Source: Akkermansia sp. (lineage in GTDB: Bacteria; Verrucomicrobiota; Verrucomicrobiia; Verrucomicrobiales; Akkermansiaceae). Taken from it: a stretch of 64,000 nt of DNA. How positions within the stretch are numbered: the first letter of the stretch is position 1; every line of letters begins with the position of its first letter. Positions 1 to 8,955 of the stretch are shown here, in pieces. The position numbers and the translations under genes were made by a program. Where the stretch lies: contig JALFWB010000022.1 in assembly GCA_022787425.1 (NCBI GenBank), forward strand, positions 1-64,000, in the 5' to 3' direction. A model generated the notes under the pieces. It saw nothing but the letters and a program-made list of their open reading frames with translations. It was not told the DNA's origin and did no database searches.

Positions 1-644
1 CCGCGGGGGCCGACGACTGTGTCCATCTCATGATGTCCGACCTCTGATTGATTATTAATAACATCAGGTCTCTGCTCAATGCTCACCCCGCGAAGGTTGT
101 TGAAAGCCAAGCGTTTGCGGACACTTTCCCTGCGAGGTTTGTGAGGACCCTGCACCATCTGATCCGGCAAGACCGGAAACCCATAAAGGTAAACGTAGTT
201 ATAGAGTGTTCTCTGACTGACTCGCACGTCAACGCCATCTTGAATGAGGCGTTGACGTGCGGCGGCGATGGAGTATTTGCGCTCGATGATGAGCTCCTTG
301 AACTTTGCAACCAGTGCATGGTCGCAACCGATCTTGAGATTCGGCCCCTTAGCCGTCATGTTCTCCGCGAGCCGTTCGGAGGCAAAGTCGGCTGAGTAGG
401 TCCGGAACTCCCTGCGCTCGGAGTCGATGTGAGTGACCATGCCCCTCTTGATTTCACGGGAGATGGTGCTGTGGGATACGTTGAGGCGCCGCGCTATTTC
501 ACGCATGGAAACTCGTTTTTTATACCAGGTCTCGATGAGTTGTCGATCCGAGTCGGTGAGGTGCCGGAATGACCGCCGCCGTCGCGGAGAGGCAGGCTTT
601 TCTTTGGTGTTATTTGGGATTGAGGATGGATTTGATTGAGGTGG
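1..644 (-). CDS. IS30-family transposase, N-terminal part (cut by window edge)
   Basis: Reading the minus strand from 644 downward gives a basic N-terminus, then a helix-turn-helix (HLTDSDRQLIETWYKKR, then MREIARRLNVSHSTISREIK) typical of IS30 transposases that bind element ends. About 150 residues later it reaches GHHEMDTVVG, which corresponds to the first catalytic aspartate region of the DDE integrase core (GHWEGDxV in the family). The rest lies beyond base 1. The frame opens after a stop at 645-647, but there is no ATG, GTG or TTG before the helix-turn-helix; the first in-frame ATG (504-506) falls inside it. Either a rare start such as ATC is used or the start was lost and the copy is inactive. 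The element end should lie near 700-720, just before the restriction genes. Confidence 0.8.
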
Positions 645-749
645 TTACCGGGATATTACCGCATTTGGTTACAGAAAGCAATAATAACCTGCGTCTTGGG
701 GGTGGTGCACTTAATGATGCAATGCAGAGTTCGGGATAATTTCTCTATT

Positions 750-778
750 TTGTCTTGCATTACGAGGGCTTTTATGAT
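750..778 (+). promoter_or_regulatory. Candidate promoter for the restriction-modification genes
   Basis: TTGTCT at 750-755 and TATGAT at 773-778 are 17 bases apart, about 30 bases before the start at 810. It lies just outside the presumed IS30 element end. Confidence 0.4.
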
Positions 779-809
779 ACCGTACAGACGCGATACGAAT
801 TAATCTCTC

Positions 810-1595
810 ATGGGTGCAGTAACACGTCACAAGCTCCGCATAAAAGCGGACGTGCCGGAGGATTTCATTATGGAGCAATCGCCGCTCCTGATGAGACTTC
901 TCCTGAAGGACCATACTACCAGCAGGGGGGAGGAGTGGAATAATATCTTTTGGGCCACCGATGATTACGAACATCTGGGGAGCGCATACAGTTACGAGGC
1001 CCCCATTTTGCCGGAGTTGATTACCGGGGAGAACAACCATGTTATCAAGCCCCGCGTGTTCAAGGCGAGAGAGAGACAGATAGAGCGCAGCCGAGAGATG
1101 GCTGAAGTTTTTACCCCGGCTTGGGTCTGCAATCATCAGAACAATCTCATTGACGATGCTTGGTTCGGTCGCGAAGATGTGTTTAATCACTCCAATCATG
1201 ATAAAACCTGGGACGTTAACGAGGAGAAAATTGAGTTTCCCGAGGGGATGACTTGGCATGATTATGTTCTTGCCAGACGTTTGGAGATTACTTGCGGTGA
1301 GGCTCCGTACATGGTGAGCAGGTATGATAGTACCACGGGTGAGGAGATTCCCATCGCGAGACGTATCGGATTGCTTGATCGCAAACTTCGTGTTGTCAGC
1401 GAGAATACGGAAGGGAGCGGAGAGTGGCTGAGGTGGGCGAAGATTGCCTTTCAAAATGTTTACGGCTATGAATGGCAGGGGGACAGTTTGCTGATTGCCC
1501 GTGAAAATCTGTTGATGACATTTTTGGAATACTACCGCGCCAGGTTCGGCAAGGATCCCTCGGTGAAGTCTATGGAGAGCATGAGGGATGTTTGA
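810..1595 (+). CDS. Restriction-modification subunit with SAM-binding methyltransferase motifs
   Basis: 261 residues. It carries FWATDDYEHLG, then MAEVFTPAWVCNHQNN, which matches motif X of N6-adenine methyltransferases, then RLEITCGEAPYMVSRYD, which looks like a motif I S-adenosylmethionine loop, followed by LLDRKLRVVSENTE and YGYEWQGDSLLIARENLL. From memory, this order matches proteins annotated as restriction endonuclease subunit M. There is no NPPY catalytic motif; that motif is in the next gene. Members of this family, as I recall them, continue for roughly another 100 residues (an ISWN...DGLKG stretch and a cysteine pair), so this copy appears C-terminally shortened. Its stop overlaps the next start by four bases (TTGA), implying translational coupling. 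The region is more AT-rich than nearby housekeeping genes. Confidence 0.65.
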   Translation: MGAVTRHKLRIKADVPEDFIMEQSPLLMRLLLKDHTTSRGEEWNNIFWATDDYEHLGSAYSYEAPILPELITGENNHVIKPRVFKARERQIERSREMAEVFTPAWVCNHQNNLIDDAWFGREDVFNHSNHDKTWDVNEEKIEFPEGMTWHDYVLARRLEITCGEAPYMVSRYDSTTGEEIPIARRIGLLDRKLRVVSENTEGSGEWLRWAKIAFQNVYGYEWQGDSLLIARENLLMTFLEYYRARFGKDPSVKSMESMRDV

Positions 1596-4500
1596 AAATC
1601 GGTGAGACCGGTCTCGGTGAGGTCGGTATTGAGGATCCCCTCACTTTGATTCCGGGCTGCCATCTCTTGAATGAGGCTGCCCGCAGACGCATTGATCAGT
1701 ATACTCGGACCGCAGGTGTCGAGTACGAGCTCCTCTATACAGAGTCCGCCCTGTTTTCAAAGGACGATGGTGTCGCGTGTTGCAGGGATAAGGATGTGCA
1801 TGCGGTGTTATTGCACTCCGGTGTTTCGCGCAAGACTTTCACCTCCAAGAACAGGGGAGGGCAGGAATGGTTTGTAACGGATTTGTCTACCGTCAAACGG
1901 GCTATCCGGGCAGTAAAAGAAGGACGGGGAGCGCTGACTGCCGCAGAGGTCACAACAGAGCAGTCTCCTGTCGTATTCCGTCCGGAGCAGAGAGCGGCCA
2001 TCGATAAGACTCGGAAGCGATTTAAGCACGGCAGTCGGATGCTTTGGAACGCAAAAATGCGTTTCGGTAAAACTCTTTCCGCTTTGGAGCTTGTTAAGGA
2101 AATGGGGGTTGCCCGTACGCTGATTCTGACACACCGCCCCGTTGTTGATAAAGGCTGGTTCGAGGACTTCAGCAAGATTTTTTATGACTCCCAGGCTTAT
2201 CAGTACGGCTCAAAATCCAACGGGGAGACATTTGAGAATTTGGAGAGAGCCGTTATCGAGGGAAGGGCGAAGTATGTCTATTTTGCCTCGATGCAGGATT
2301 TGCGCGGCTCGGAGACTGTCGGCGGCAAGTTTAATAAGAATGACAGTCTGTTCAAGGCAGAATGGGATCTACTCATTGTTGACGAAGCTCACGAGGGAAC
2401 TCAGACGGAACTCGGCAGAGCCGTCACCGATGAATTGACTAAAAAGGATACCAAGGTCCTTTCTTTATCGGGAACGCCGTTTAACTTGCTGGAAGGATTC
2501 AAGGAGGATGAAATCTTCACTTGGGATTATGTCATGGAGCAAAAGGCAAAGGACGAGTGGGATTACGAACACCTCGGCGATCCCAATCCGTACTCCGGTT
2601 TGCCCAAGCTGCATATATTTACCTATCAACTGGGGCGCATTTTCAGTCAATATGCCGATGAGACCATAGCCTTCAATTTCCGGGAGTTTTTCAGGATAGA
2701 AGGGGATGGTATTTTCAAGCATGGGGGGGATGTGCAGTCCTTCCTCAACCTTCTCACAAAGACGGATGAGAATAGCCTGTACCCCTTTGCCAACGAATAC
2801 TTCCGGTCGATTTTCAGGCACACGCTGTGGATGGTTCCCGGTGTCAGGGAAGCCAAGGCTCTGAGTGCCTTGTTAAAAAAGCACAGTGTCTTTCAACATT
2901 ATGAGATTGTTAATGTGGCCGGTGAGGGGGATGAGGACGAGGAATGTGCGGACGCTCTTTCCAAGGTGGAATCCGCCATCGGCAAAAATCCCGATGAGAC
3001 ATATACCATCACACTTTCCTGCGGGCGCCTGACGACCGGAGTTTCCGTGAAGGCGTGGACGGGTGTTTTGATGCTATCCGGAAGTTATAACACAGCGGCT
3101 TCCGCCTACATGCAGACAATTTTTCGAGTGCAGACTCCCGCTACAATTAACGGGCGGGTTAAGGAACATTGTTATGTGTTTGATTTTGCTCCCGATCGCA
3201 CACTCCGGGTTTTGGCTTCTGTCCCGCGAGTATCCACAAAAGTCGGTAAGACAACGGAGAACCAGAAGGCGGCTCTGGGGGAGTTCCTCAACTTCTGCCC
3301 CGTGATTTCCATATCCGGCGGCAAGATGGAGAAGATGGATGTAACGCGTATGCTGGTGCAGCTCAAAAAGGCTTACGTTGAACGCGTTGTTCAGAACGGC
3401 TTCGAGGACAACAGCTTGTATAATGATGAGCTTTTGAAGCTCGATGATATAGAAATCCGAAATTTTGAAAATCTCAAGGGAATTATCGGTTCCACGCCTG
3501 CCAACAGCAATCCCGGAAATATCGATATTAACAACCAGGGGTTGACGGACGAGCAGTACGAGGAAAAGGAAATGCTCGAAAAGAAGAAGCGGAGGGACCG
3601 ATTGACCGAGGAGGAGGAAAAGCGATTGGCAGAGTTAAAGAAGAAGAAAAAACTCAGGGATGAAGCCATTTCCATCCTTCGCGGAATTTCCGTGCGTATG
3701 CCTCTGCTCATCTACGGAGCTGATATTCAGAACGAGGATAAGGAATTGACGATAGAGAACTTCACCTCGTTGGTGGATGCCCAATCGTGGAAGGAATTCA
3801 TGCATGTGGGTGTTACCAAGGAGCTCTTTAACCGGTTCAGAAGGTATTATGATCCGGAGATTTTCTCGGCAGCCGGTAAGCGAATTCGCGACATGGTGCG
3901 GGCTGCAGACCGCTTGAATATTGAGGAGCGTATCGCTCGTATAGCAGCCATTTTCGCCACTTTCCGGAATCCGGATAAGGAGACGGTCTTGACATCTTGG
4001 CGAGTTGTCAATTTGCACATGGGCGATACACTCGGTGGCTATTCTTTCTTCAACGAGGACTACACCGCGGAAGTGGAGGAACCGAGGTTCATCCACCGCG
4101 GAGAAATCACGGACAATGTTTTTATGAGAAACAGCCACCTTCTGGAGATTAACTCCAAGACAGGTCTGTACCCGCTCTATCTGGCATACTCTCTGTATCG
4201 GGCGCGCTTAAAAGAATGTGCTGTGCCGCCCGATTCTCTTGAGGGGCACTTGTCTATCTGGGATAAAGCTATTGCTGAGAATATCTGTATCATTTGTAAA
4301 ACCCCTATGGCCAAAGCTATTACACGCCGCACACTTACAGGATTCCGTCAGGCTCGAGTCAATACTCATTATTTTGAGGATCTGACCAACCAGATCATTT
4401 ACAGACAGGCGAACTTTGTCCGCCGCGTTACAGACGGCCCCAAAACCTGGGGAATCAAAACTTCCGGAGCTTTGAGCTTTAACGCAGTCGTAGGCAATCC

Positions 4501-5527
4501 CCCTTATCAGGAGGTCGTGGCGAAGAAAAAGACAGACAACGGCCAAAAAACGAGCAGGAGCATCTTTCATCACTTCCAGACTGTAAGTGAGAAGGTCGGT
4601 CGCTACACCTCTTTGATTTATCCCGGTGCTCGTTGGATCCACCGTTCGGGCAAGGGGCTTGATAAATTCGGAATGTCTCAGATTAATGACCCCCACCTTT
4701 CCCTGCTTGAGTTTTTCCCGAAAGCAGGGGAAATTTTTGCCAACGTGGCGATAGCAGACGGCATATCCATTGTGCTGAAGGATATGAAGAAAATCAGATC
4801 GGGATTTAATTACATCTATGTGAAAGATGCAGCTCGCACCCATGTAGAAGCTCGAAATCCCGGAGAAAAATTGTTCGCTCTTAATCCTTTGGATGTTGAA
4901 ATAGCCGATCAGCTTACTAAGATCATAGCAAAATACGGGTGTTTGCATGAGTCTGTCCTGTCGCGCCAGTTGTTTGCTATTGAGAGTGACTTTGTGGAGA
5001 AGAACCCTGAGCTTGTCAGAGAGTATCGGGAGGGTGATCCATTCAACGAGCTGGAGGAGATCAAGCTTTTCACGAACAACAGGAGCGGTAAAGCCGGTCG
5101 GGGAACGTGGTATATAGTCAATCGGGATGTCATCAGTCCCGAAGCCTCAAAGTATATCGGGGAATGGCAGGTTGTCGTTTCGAGTGCGAATGCCGGCGGG
5201 CAGAAGCGAAGTAATCAAATTGCCATTATCGACAATCACAGTGCATTCGGGCGCTCGCGTGTTGCCCTCAAGTCGTTCAAGACGGAACAAGAGGCGCGAA
5301 ACTTCCTCAAATACGCAACCAGTGAAGTGATACGCTACGCATTTCTCCTGACGGATGAGGCTCTCAGCTCGCTGGCTAAAAAAGTGCCTGACCTTAGGGA
5401 TTACACTGATGATAATAAAATAATCGACTACAAGGGAGATGTGGATGCGCAGATATACGCTCTTATGGGGCTGAATGAGGCTGATCGACAGCATATTCGC
5501 AGGACGCTTGCAGAGATGGGAAGATAG
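1592..5527 (+). CDS. Restriction-modification helicase-methyltransferase (type IIG/ISP-like)
   Basis: 1311 residues from a TTG start. Residues 1-110 (KIGETG, ARRRIDQY, VHAVLL, QEWF) resemble the later part of a T5orf172-type GIY-YIG nuclease domain; the usual first strands are missing. Residues 130-560 form a superfamily 2 helicase/translocase with a divergent Walker A (NAKMRFGKT), DEAH at about 264 and SGTPF at about 293. A charged coiled coil spans roughly 655-695. The C-terminal third is an N6-adenine methyltransferase: LEINSKTGLYPLYLA near 851 fits the SAM-binding motif and NAVVGNPPYQEV near 964-975 is the catalytic NPPY. The rest is probably target recognition. It likely acts with the upstream subunit in DNA methylation and cleavage of unmodified DNA. 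Whether the nuclease domain is functional is doubtful. Confidence 0.75.
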   Translation: MKIGETGLGEVGIEDPLTLIPGCHLLNEAARRRIDQYTRTAGVEYELLYTESALFSKDDGVACCRDKDVHAVLLHSGVSRKTFTSKNRGGQEWFVTDLSTVKRAIRAVKEGRGALTAAEVTTEQSPVVFRPEQRAAIDKTRKRFKHGSRMLWNAKMRFGKTLSALELVKEMGVARTLILTHRPVVDKGWFEDFSKIFYDSQAYQYGSKSNGETFENLERAVIEGRAKYVYFASMQDLRGSETVGGKFNKNDSLFKAEWDLLIVDEAHEGTQTELGRAVTDELTKKDTKVLSLSGTPFNLLEGFKEDEIFTWDYVMEQKAKDEWDYEHLGDPNPYSGLPKLHIFTYQLGRIFSQYADETIAFNFREFFRIEGDGIFKHGGDVQSFLNLLTKTDENSLYPFANEYFRSIFRHTLWMVPGVREAKALSALLKKHSVFQHYEIVNVAGEGDEDEECADALSKVESAIGKNPDETYTITLSCGRLTTGVSVKAWTGVLMLSGSYNTAASAYMQTIFRVQTPATINGRVKEHCYVFDFAPDRTLRVLASVPRVSTKVGKTTENQKAALGEFLNFCPVISISGGKMEKMDVTRMLVQLKKAYVERVVQNGFEDNSLYNDELLKLDDIEIRNFENLKGIIGSTPANSNPGNIDINNQGLTDEQYEEKEMLEKKKRRDRLTEEEEKRLAELKKKKKLRDEAISILRGISVRMPLLIYGADIQNEDKELTIENFTSLVDAQSWKEFMHVGVTKELFNRFRRYYDPEIFSAAGKRIRDMVRAADRLNIEERIARIAAIFATFRNPDKETVLTSWRVVNLHMGDTLGGYSFFNEDYTAEVEEPRFIHRGEITDNVFMRNSHLLEINSKTGLYPLYLAYSLYRARLKECAVPPDSLEGHLSIWDKAIAENICIICKTPMAKAITRRTLTGFRQARVNTHYFEDLTNQIIYRQANFVRRVTDGPKTWGIKTSGALSFNAVVGNPPYQEVVAKKKTDNGQKTSRSIFHHFQTVSEKVGRYTSLIYPGARWIHRSGKGLDKFGMSQINDPHLSLLEFFPKAGEIFANVAIADGISIVLKDMKKIRSGFNYIYVKDAARTHVEARNPGEKLFALNPLDVEIADQLTKIIAKYGCLHESVLSRQLFAIESDFVEKNPELVREYREGDPFNELEEIKLFTNNRSGKAGRGTWYIVNRDVISPEASKYIGEWQVVVSSANAGGQKRSNQIAIIDNHSAFGRSRVALKSFKTEQEARNFLKYATSEVIRYAFLLTDEALSSLAKKVPDLRDYTDDNKIIDYKGDVDAQIYALMGLNEADRQHIRRTLAEMGR

Positions 5528-5529
5528 GC

Positions 5530-5563
5530 GGCACTCTGTCATTATATAATCTGACGGAGTGCC
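5530..5563 (+). terminator. Hairpin after the restriction-modification genes
   Basis: GGCACTC-T-GTCA pairs with TGAC-G-GAGTGCC around an AT-rich loop just after the stop codon. No U-run follows, so it may stop or stabilise the transcript rather than act as a classical intrinsic terminator. Confidence 0.5.
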
Positions 5564-5707
5564 GACATCTCGTCTCCCTGTTCGATAGGCCGACTCTGTT
5601 TTGCCGTTTCGGGAAGGGGGCGTATTCTGCGGGGGGCGTGTGTCCGGCGAAGATGGTCCGGCGGAGGGAAAAAGGGGCAGCGCGAGGGGGGCGGGCGCAA
5701 TCTGCGC

Positions 5708-5735
5708 TTGCAATCTGTCGGCAGAGCGGTATAAT
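5708..5735 (+). promoter_or_regulatory. ilvA promoter
   Basis: TTGCAA (5708-5713), 16-base spacer, TATAAT (5730-5735). Nineteen bases separate the -10 from the ATG, and no Shine-Dalgarno is seen. Confidence 0.65.
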
Positions 5736-5754
5736 AGCCGCGAGCAGTACCGAT

Positions 5755-7320
5755 ATGATGAACATCAGGGAACAACTTTTCGAGGAGATTCTGCAGGCCC
5801 GTCAGCGGGTGTATGCCGTGGGGGAGCCCACGCCGCTGCAGGAGGTGACCCTGCCCGGGGTGGAGGCGGCCATCTTTGCCAAGCGAGAGGATATGGGGCC
5901 GATTAAGGCCTACAAGTGGCGCGGCGCCTTCAACTGCATGAGCAAATTGGCGCCGGAGGATCGCGCCCGCGGGGTGGTGGCGGCCAGTGCCGGCAACCAT
6001 GGGCAGGGCGTGGCCCTGGCGGCGGCTCGGTTGGGCTGCAAGGCTTACGTGTTCATGCCCCGCTCCACGCCGCACGTCAAGCAGCGCGCGGTGCGCATGC
6101 ACGGCGGCGACCACGTGGAGATCGTGCTCTCCGGGGACTCCTATGATGCGGCCTCTGCGGCGGCCCACCGTTTTGCGGACGAGAAGGGGCTGACCTTTGT
6201 GCACCCCTACGATGACTTGGCCACGATGGGCGGGCAGGGGACCCTGGCGGATGAGGTGGTGATGAGCGGCAAGGGGCCCTTCGACCGCGTGTACCTGCAG
6301 ATCGGCGGCGGCGGTTTGGCTTCCGCCTGCGCCTGCTGGTTCAAGCGCTTTTGGCCGGGCTGCAAGTGCATCGGCGTCGAGGGCGTGGCCCAGGCTTCCA
6401 TGAAACTGGCGGTGGAGACCGGCGAGCGCGGCGTGCTGCCCTATGTGGATGTCTTCTGCGACGGTACGGCGGTGAAGCAGGCCGGCGAGAACACCTTCCT
6501 GCTCTGCCGCGAGCTGATCGACGGTTTTGTGACGGTAACGAATAACGAAGTCTGCCGCGCCATCCGCAGCCTGTGGAACTCCCTGCGCGTGGTGCCGGAG
6601 CCTTCCGGGGCCATGGGGCTGGCGGCTCTCATCAAGGATTGGGAGGCCGGTGCCATCCGCCCCGGGGAGCGCTGCCTCGTCATCCTTTCCGGTGCTAACA
6701 TGGATTTCTCCCAACTGGGGGTGGTGGCCGCACGGGCCGGTTTCACCCAGCCGGAGCGCAAGCTGCGCTACCTGCGCATCCCGATGCAGACCCGCCGCGG
6801 GCTCATCATCAAATATATGGACCAGATACCCGAGGGGGTTCAGCTGGTGGATGTGCAGTACGGTCGCCTGCAGGGGGAGATGCAGCACCCCGTCTTCGGC
6901 GTGTTGGGCACGGAGGAGGAGTTCGCGGAGATTGACAAACGACTGGCGGCCAAGGGGCTGGCGGCGGAGGATGTGTCCGATGCCGACGATGTGCGCTTCC
7001 GCATGATTTCTTACGACCGTGAGCACCTCAGCCACCCCGTCTTTTTCGTCATCGAGTTCCCGGAGCGCCCCGGTGCTTTCCGCGAGTTCATGAGCGCCAT
7101 GGGAACCTACGCCAACCTTTGCTACTTTAACTACCAGTACTCCGGTGAGCGAGTGGGCCGCGCCTTGGTGGGGCTGGAGTTCGAGTCGCGTGAGGATCGC
7201 GAGGCCTGCCGCGCACTGGCGCAGTCCCTCACGGGAACAACGATTCAGGGTATTCACGAGCTGTCCGACACCGTGCGCCGCCGCGTGTTGGATGCTATGT
7301 CCCCCCGCCCGCAGGCATGA
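5755..7320 (+). CDS. ilvA: Threonine dehydratase (biosynthetic threonine ammonia-lyase)
   Basis: 521 residues, close to the usual 510-515 of biosynthetic IlvA. It converts threonine to 2-oxobutanoate and ammonia, the first committed step to isoleucine, with PLP as cofactor in the cytoplasm. The PLP-lysine region is visible (EDMGPIKAYKWRGAFN), as are the phosphate loop SAGNHGQGVALA and the GGGGLA loop. The C-terminal part from about residue 335 fits paired ACT-like regulatory domains, so isoleucine feedback is likely. The start chosen (ATG 5755, or 5758) follows a good promoter; the frame is open further upstream to 5638, but that would place the promoter inside the gene. The stop overlaps the maf start by four bases (ATGA), so the two are coupled. 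Confidence 0.92.
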   Translation: MMNIREQLFEEILQARQRVYAVGEPTPLQEVTLPGVEAAIFAKREDMGPIKAYKWRGAFNCMSKLAPEDRARGVVAASAGNHGQGVALAAARLGCKAYVFMPRSTPHVKQRAVRMHGGDHVEIVLSGDSYDAASAAAHRFADEKGLTFVHPYDDLATMGGQGTLADEVVMSGKGPFDRVYLQIGGGGLASACACWFKRFWPGCKCIGVEGVAQASMKLAVETGERGVLPYVDVFCDGTAVKQAGENTFLLCRELIDGFVTVTNNEVCRAIRSLWNSLRVVPEPSGAMGLAALIKDWEAGAIRPGERCLVILSGANMDFSQLGVVAARAGFTQPERKLRYLRIPMQTRRGLIIKYMDQIPEGVQLVDVQYGRLQGEMQHPVFGVLGTEEEFAEIDKRLAAKGLAAEDVSDADDVRFRMISYDREHLSHPVFFVIEFPERPGAFREFMSAMGTYANLCYFNYQYSGERVGRALVGLEFESREDREACRALAQSLTGTTIQGIHELSDTVRRRVLDAMSPRPQA

Positions 7321-7874
7321 GGATTATTCTGGCATCCCAATCCCCCCGCCGGCGGGATCTGATGGAGCGGGAGGGCATCCCTTTCTGCGTGCTGACCAAG
7401 GAGACGGAGGAGGTGAGCGACCCGTCTCTGCCGCCGGAGGAGCTCTGCGCGCTGAATGCCGGCGCGAAGGCGGAGGCCGTGGCTGCGGAGCACCCGGAGG
7501 CTGTCGTCATCGGGGCAGATACGCTCGTGTTCATCGATGGGCACCCGCTGGGGAAGCCTGCGGACGAGGCGGATGCCAAGCGGATGCTGCGCGAGCTGCA
7601 GGGCCGCACCCACTGCGTCTGCACCGCCGTGGCGGTCTGCATGCCCGGCGGGGAACGGCGCGATTTTGCGGAGAAAAGCTATGTGACCTTCCGCCGCATG
7701 GATGACGCCGCCATTGCGGACTACATCCGCCGCGTGCCCGTGCTGGACAAGGCGGGTGCCTACGCCATGCAGGAGCACAGCGAGCTCATTGTGGAAAAGG
7801 TGGAGGGGGATGTGGATAACGTCATCGGCCTGCCCGTGCGGCGCCTCCTGCAGGTTCTGGGCCTGCGCGCATGA
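7317..7874 (+). CDS. maf: Maf-family nucleotide pyrophosphatase
   Basis: 185 residues, normal for Maf/YhdE proteins, which hydrolyse non-canonical or canonical nucleoside triphosphates to monophosphates and are linked to septum control. The N-terminal signature IILASQSPRRRDLM is present, followed by VIGADTLVFIDG (catalytic Asp), LGKPADEADAKRML, and a C-terminal DKAGAYAMQ block that completes the active site. It starts within the ilvA stop codon and shares its promoter. Immediately after it begins the repeat-bounded accessory array, so this gene is the left border of the insertion. Confidence 0.92.
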   Translation: MRIILASQSPRRRDLMEREGIPFCVLTKETEEVSDPSLPPEELCALNAGAKAEAVAAEHPEAVVIGADTLVFIDGHPLGKPADEADAKRMLRELQGRTHCVCTAVAVCMPGGERRDFAEKSYVTFRRMDDAAIADYIRRVPVLDKAGAYAMQEHSELIVEKVEGDVDNVIGLPVRRLLQVLGLRA

Positions 7875-7887
7875 ATATGTTCCCTCG

Positions 7888-7973
7888 GTAGGATGGGGCA
7901 GTGGAAAGTAAATACCTCAGTATGCAGCTGCGGCTGATGGGGCGGGGTGCTGAAATCCCGCGCATTTTTTGCT
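7888..7973 (+). repeat. Repeat segment 1, partial copy A
   Basis: The part from about 7929 to 7973 (ending in TGAAATCCCGCGCATTTTTT) matches the sequence at 11783-11831 beside pgm almost base for base. The first bases (GGTAGGATG) also match copies B and C. Copy A lacks the beginning of the segment. Confidence 0.75.
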
Positions 7974-7990
7974 CGAAGGAGGGGCGTGTA

Positions 7991-8147
7991 CTGAACCGGA
8001 GTGTCGCTCTGATTCGTCCTTTTCGCATAAAATTGTCATACTCTCCCCCAACAAAGTTTGTCGAATTCTCATTTTGGTGTTGACAAGACAGAAAGAAAGT
8101 GTAAAATGACATTTGTAAGGGGCGACTCTCAGCCGGATGACCGTATG
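7991..8147 (+). repeat. Repeat segment 2, copy A (promoter-bearing)
   Basis: About 157 bases matching 8747-8898, from CTGAACCGG through GTTTGTCGAATTCTCATTTT and a shared promoter to AAGGGGCGAC and CCGTATG. It supplies the promoter and leader of the gene at 8206. Confidence 0.8.
8080..8107 (+). promoter_or_regulatory. Cassette promoter in repeat copy A
   Basis: TTGACA (8080-8085), 16-base spacer, TAAAAT (8102-8107). The leader to the start at 8206 is about 90 bases. Confidence 0.6.
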
Positions 8148-8205
8148 GTGTCAGAGAAAGGTACACACCTGAATATCCAAATGCAGTATATATAAGCAAA
8201 TTCAT

Positions 8206-8628
8206 ATGAATACACATAACATCGCGGTCGTGTTTCTTGTTTTGTTTTGTCAATACGGTGTATGTTTCGCCTCCGGGACTACCGCCGTTGAAGAATCCGG
8301 AAAAGAATTACGAGAAAGTTCGGTAGACATACATATAGGTATGCCCTTAAAAGACGGATTGGCCATATTGAGAATGAGCCCTGATGTTTCATCAATTGAT
8401 TTGCATACAGGAGATATTGCGGTGGAAGATGGTTACGTAATCTTCATCGCGTCATTGAAGAATTCGAATGACGCATTGTTCGTGATATCGAACAGAAAAA
8501 ACGAACAAGAAGAATACAAGATCAGTGAGCTGATGCTATATCGCAATTGGAAAACGGATTGCACAAAACCTAAGAAGAAGAGAAAGGGAGAAATAGAGAG
8601 TGTGTATACATTTATTTTGGGGGTGTAA
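8206..8628 (+). CDS. Small exported protein of unknown function
   Basis: 140 residues with a signal peptide (MNTHNIAVVFLVLF, then a cysteine-containing stretch and CFASG). The mature part is charged, with a lysine-rich patch (KPKKKRKGE) near the end. I do not recognise a family. Its DNA is clearly more AT-rich than the flanking maf and pgm genes, which suggests transfer. It is preceded by its own copy of the promoter-bearing repeat, and its stop codon lies inside the first bases of repeat segment 1 copy B, so it forms one complete cassette. By position it could be an orphan immunity protein left from an earlier Rhs tip, but nothing in the protein shows this. Confidence 0.6.
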   Translation: MNTHNIAVVFLVLFCQYGVCFASGTTAVEESGKELRESSVDIHIGMPLKDGLAILRMSPDVSSIDLHTGDIAVEDGYVIFIASLKNSNDALFVISNRKNEQEEYKISELMLYRNWKTDCTKPKKKRKGEIESVYTFILGV

Positions 8629-8746
8629 GAGCTTGCCTGTAAAATCTGAGCAATTTCGCATGCCGTCTGTGTCGTCCGACCGATGGGCGCTGTTTGAAAT
8701 GAGCGACCGCGCCGGGGTAGGATGCGGCGGCTGATTGGGCGGGGTG
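8619..8746 (+). repeat. Repeat segment 1, copy B
   Basis: Matches 11672-11831: shared blocks GGGGTGTAAGA, CTGTAAAATCTGAGCA, TCGCATGCCG, GGGCGCTGT and GAGCGACCGCGCCGGGGTAG. It separates the first cassette from the Rhs cassette. Confidence 0.85.
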
Positions 8747-8898
8747 CTGAACCGGTGGGTTGCCTTAATTCTCCCTTTTCTCATAAAATTGTCATAATCC
8801 CCAACAAGTTTGTCGAATTCTCATTTTGGTGTTGACAGGACAGAGGAAAGGGGTAAAATGAGACTTGTAAGGGGCGACGCTCAGCCGAATGCCGTATG
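8747..8898 (+). repeat. Repeat segment 2, copy B (promoter-bearing)
   Basis: Second copy of the promoter-bearing segment, about 152 bases, aligned with 7991-8147. It precedes the Rhs tip gene. Similarity ends at CCGTATG, where the cassette-specific leader begins. Confidence 0.8.
8832..8859 (+). promoter_or_regulatory. Cassette promoter in repeat copy B
   Basis: TTGACA (8832-8837), 16-base spacer, TAAAAT (8854-8859), the same layout as copy A, upstream of the Rhs tip gene. Confidence 0.6.
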
Positions 8899-8955
8899 AA
8901 GACATCTTCGACAAGGAAGCGGTAAAGAACGCAGCGGGCTTCACGAACATTCAAC

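Noticed and set aside
711-1454. Minus-strand frame of 247 codons facing the restriction subunit
   Set aside because: The plus-strand frame carries methyltransferase motifs and overlaps the next gene correctly; the minus frame has no family features.
5542-7257. Long open frame of 571 codons on the minus strand
   Set aside because: It is the exact antisense of ilvA, with His/Arg/Ala-rich composition typical of GC-driven shadows and no recognisable domain.
8105-8198. Short similar peptides beginning M..VRGD.QP in both copies of repeat segment 2 (also at 8858)
   Set aside because: The ATG overlaps the -10 box of the shared promoter, so it would not be in that transcript; the likeness simply follows from the repeated DNA.
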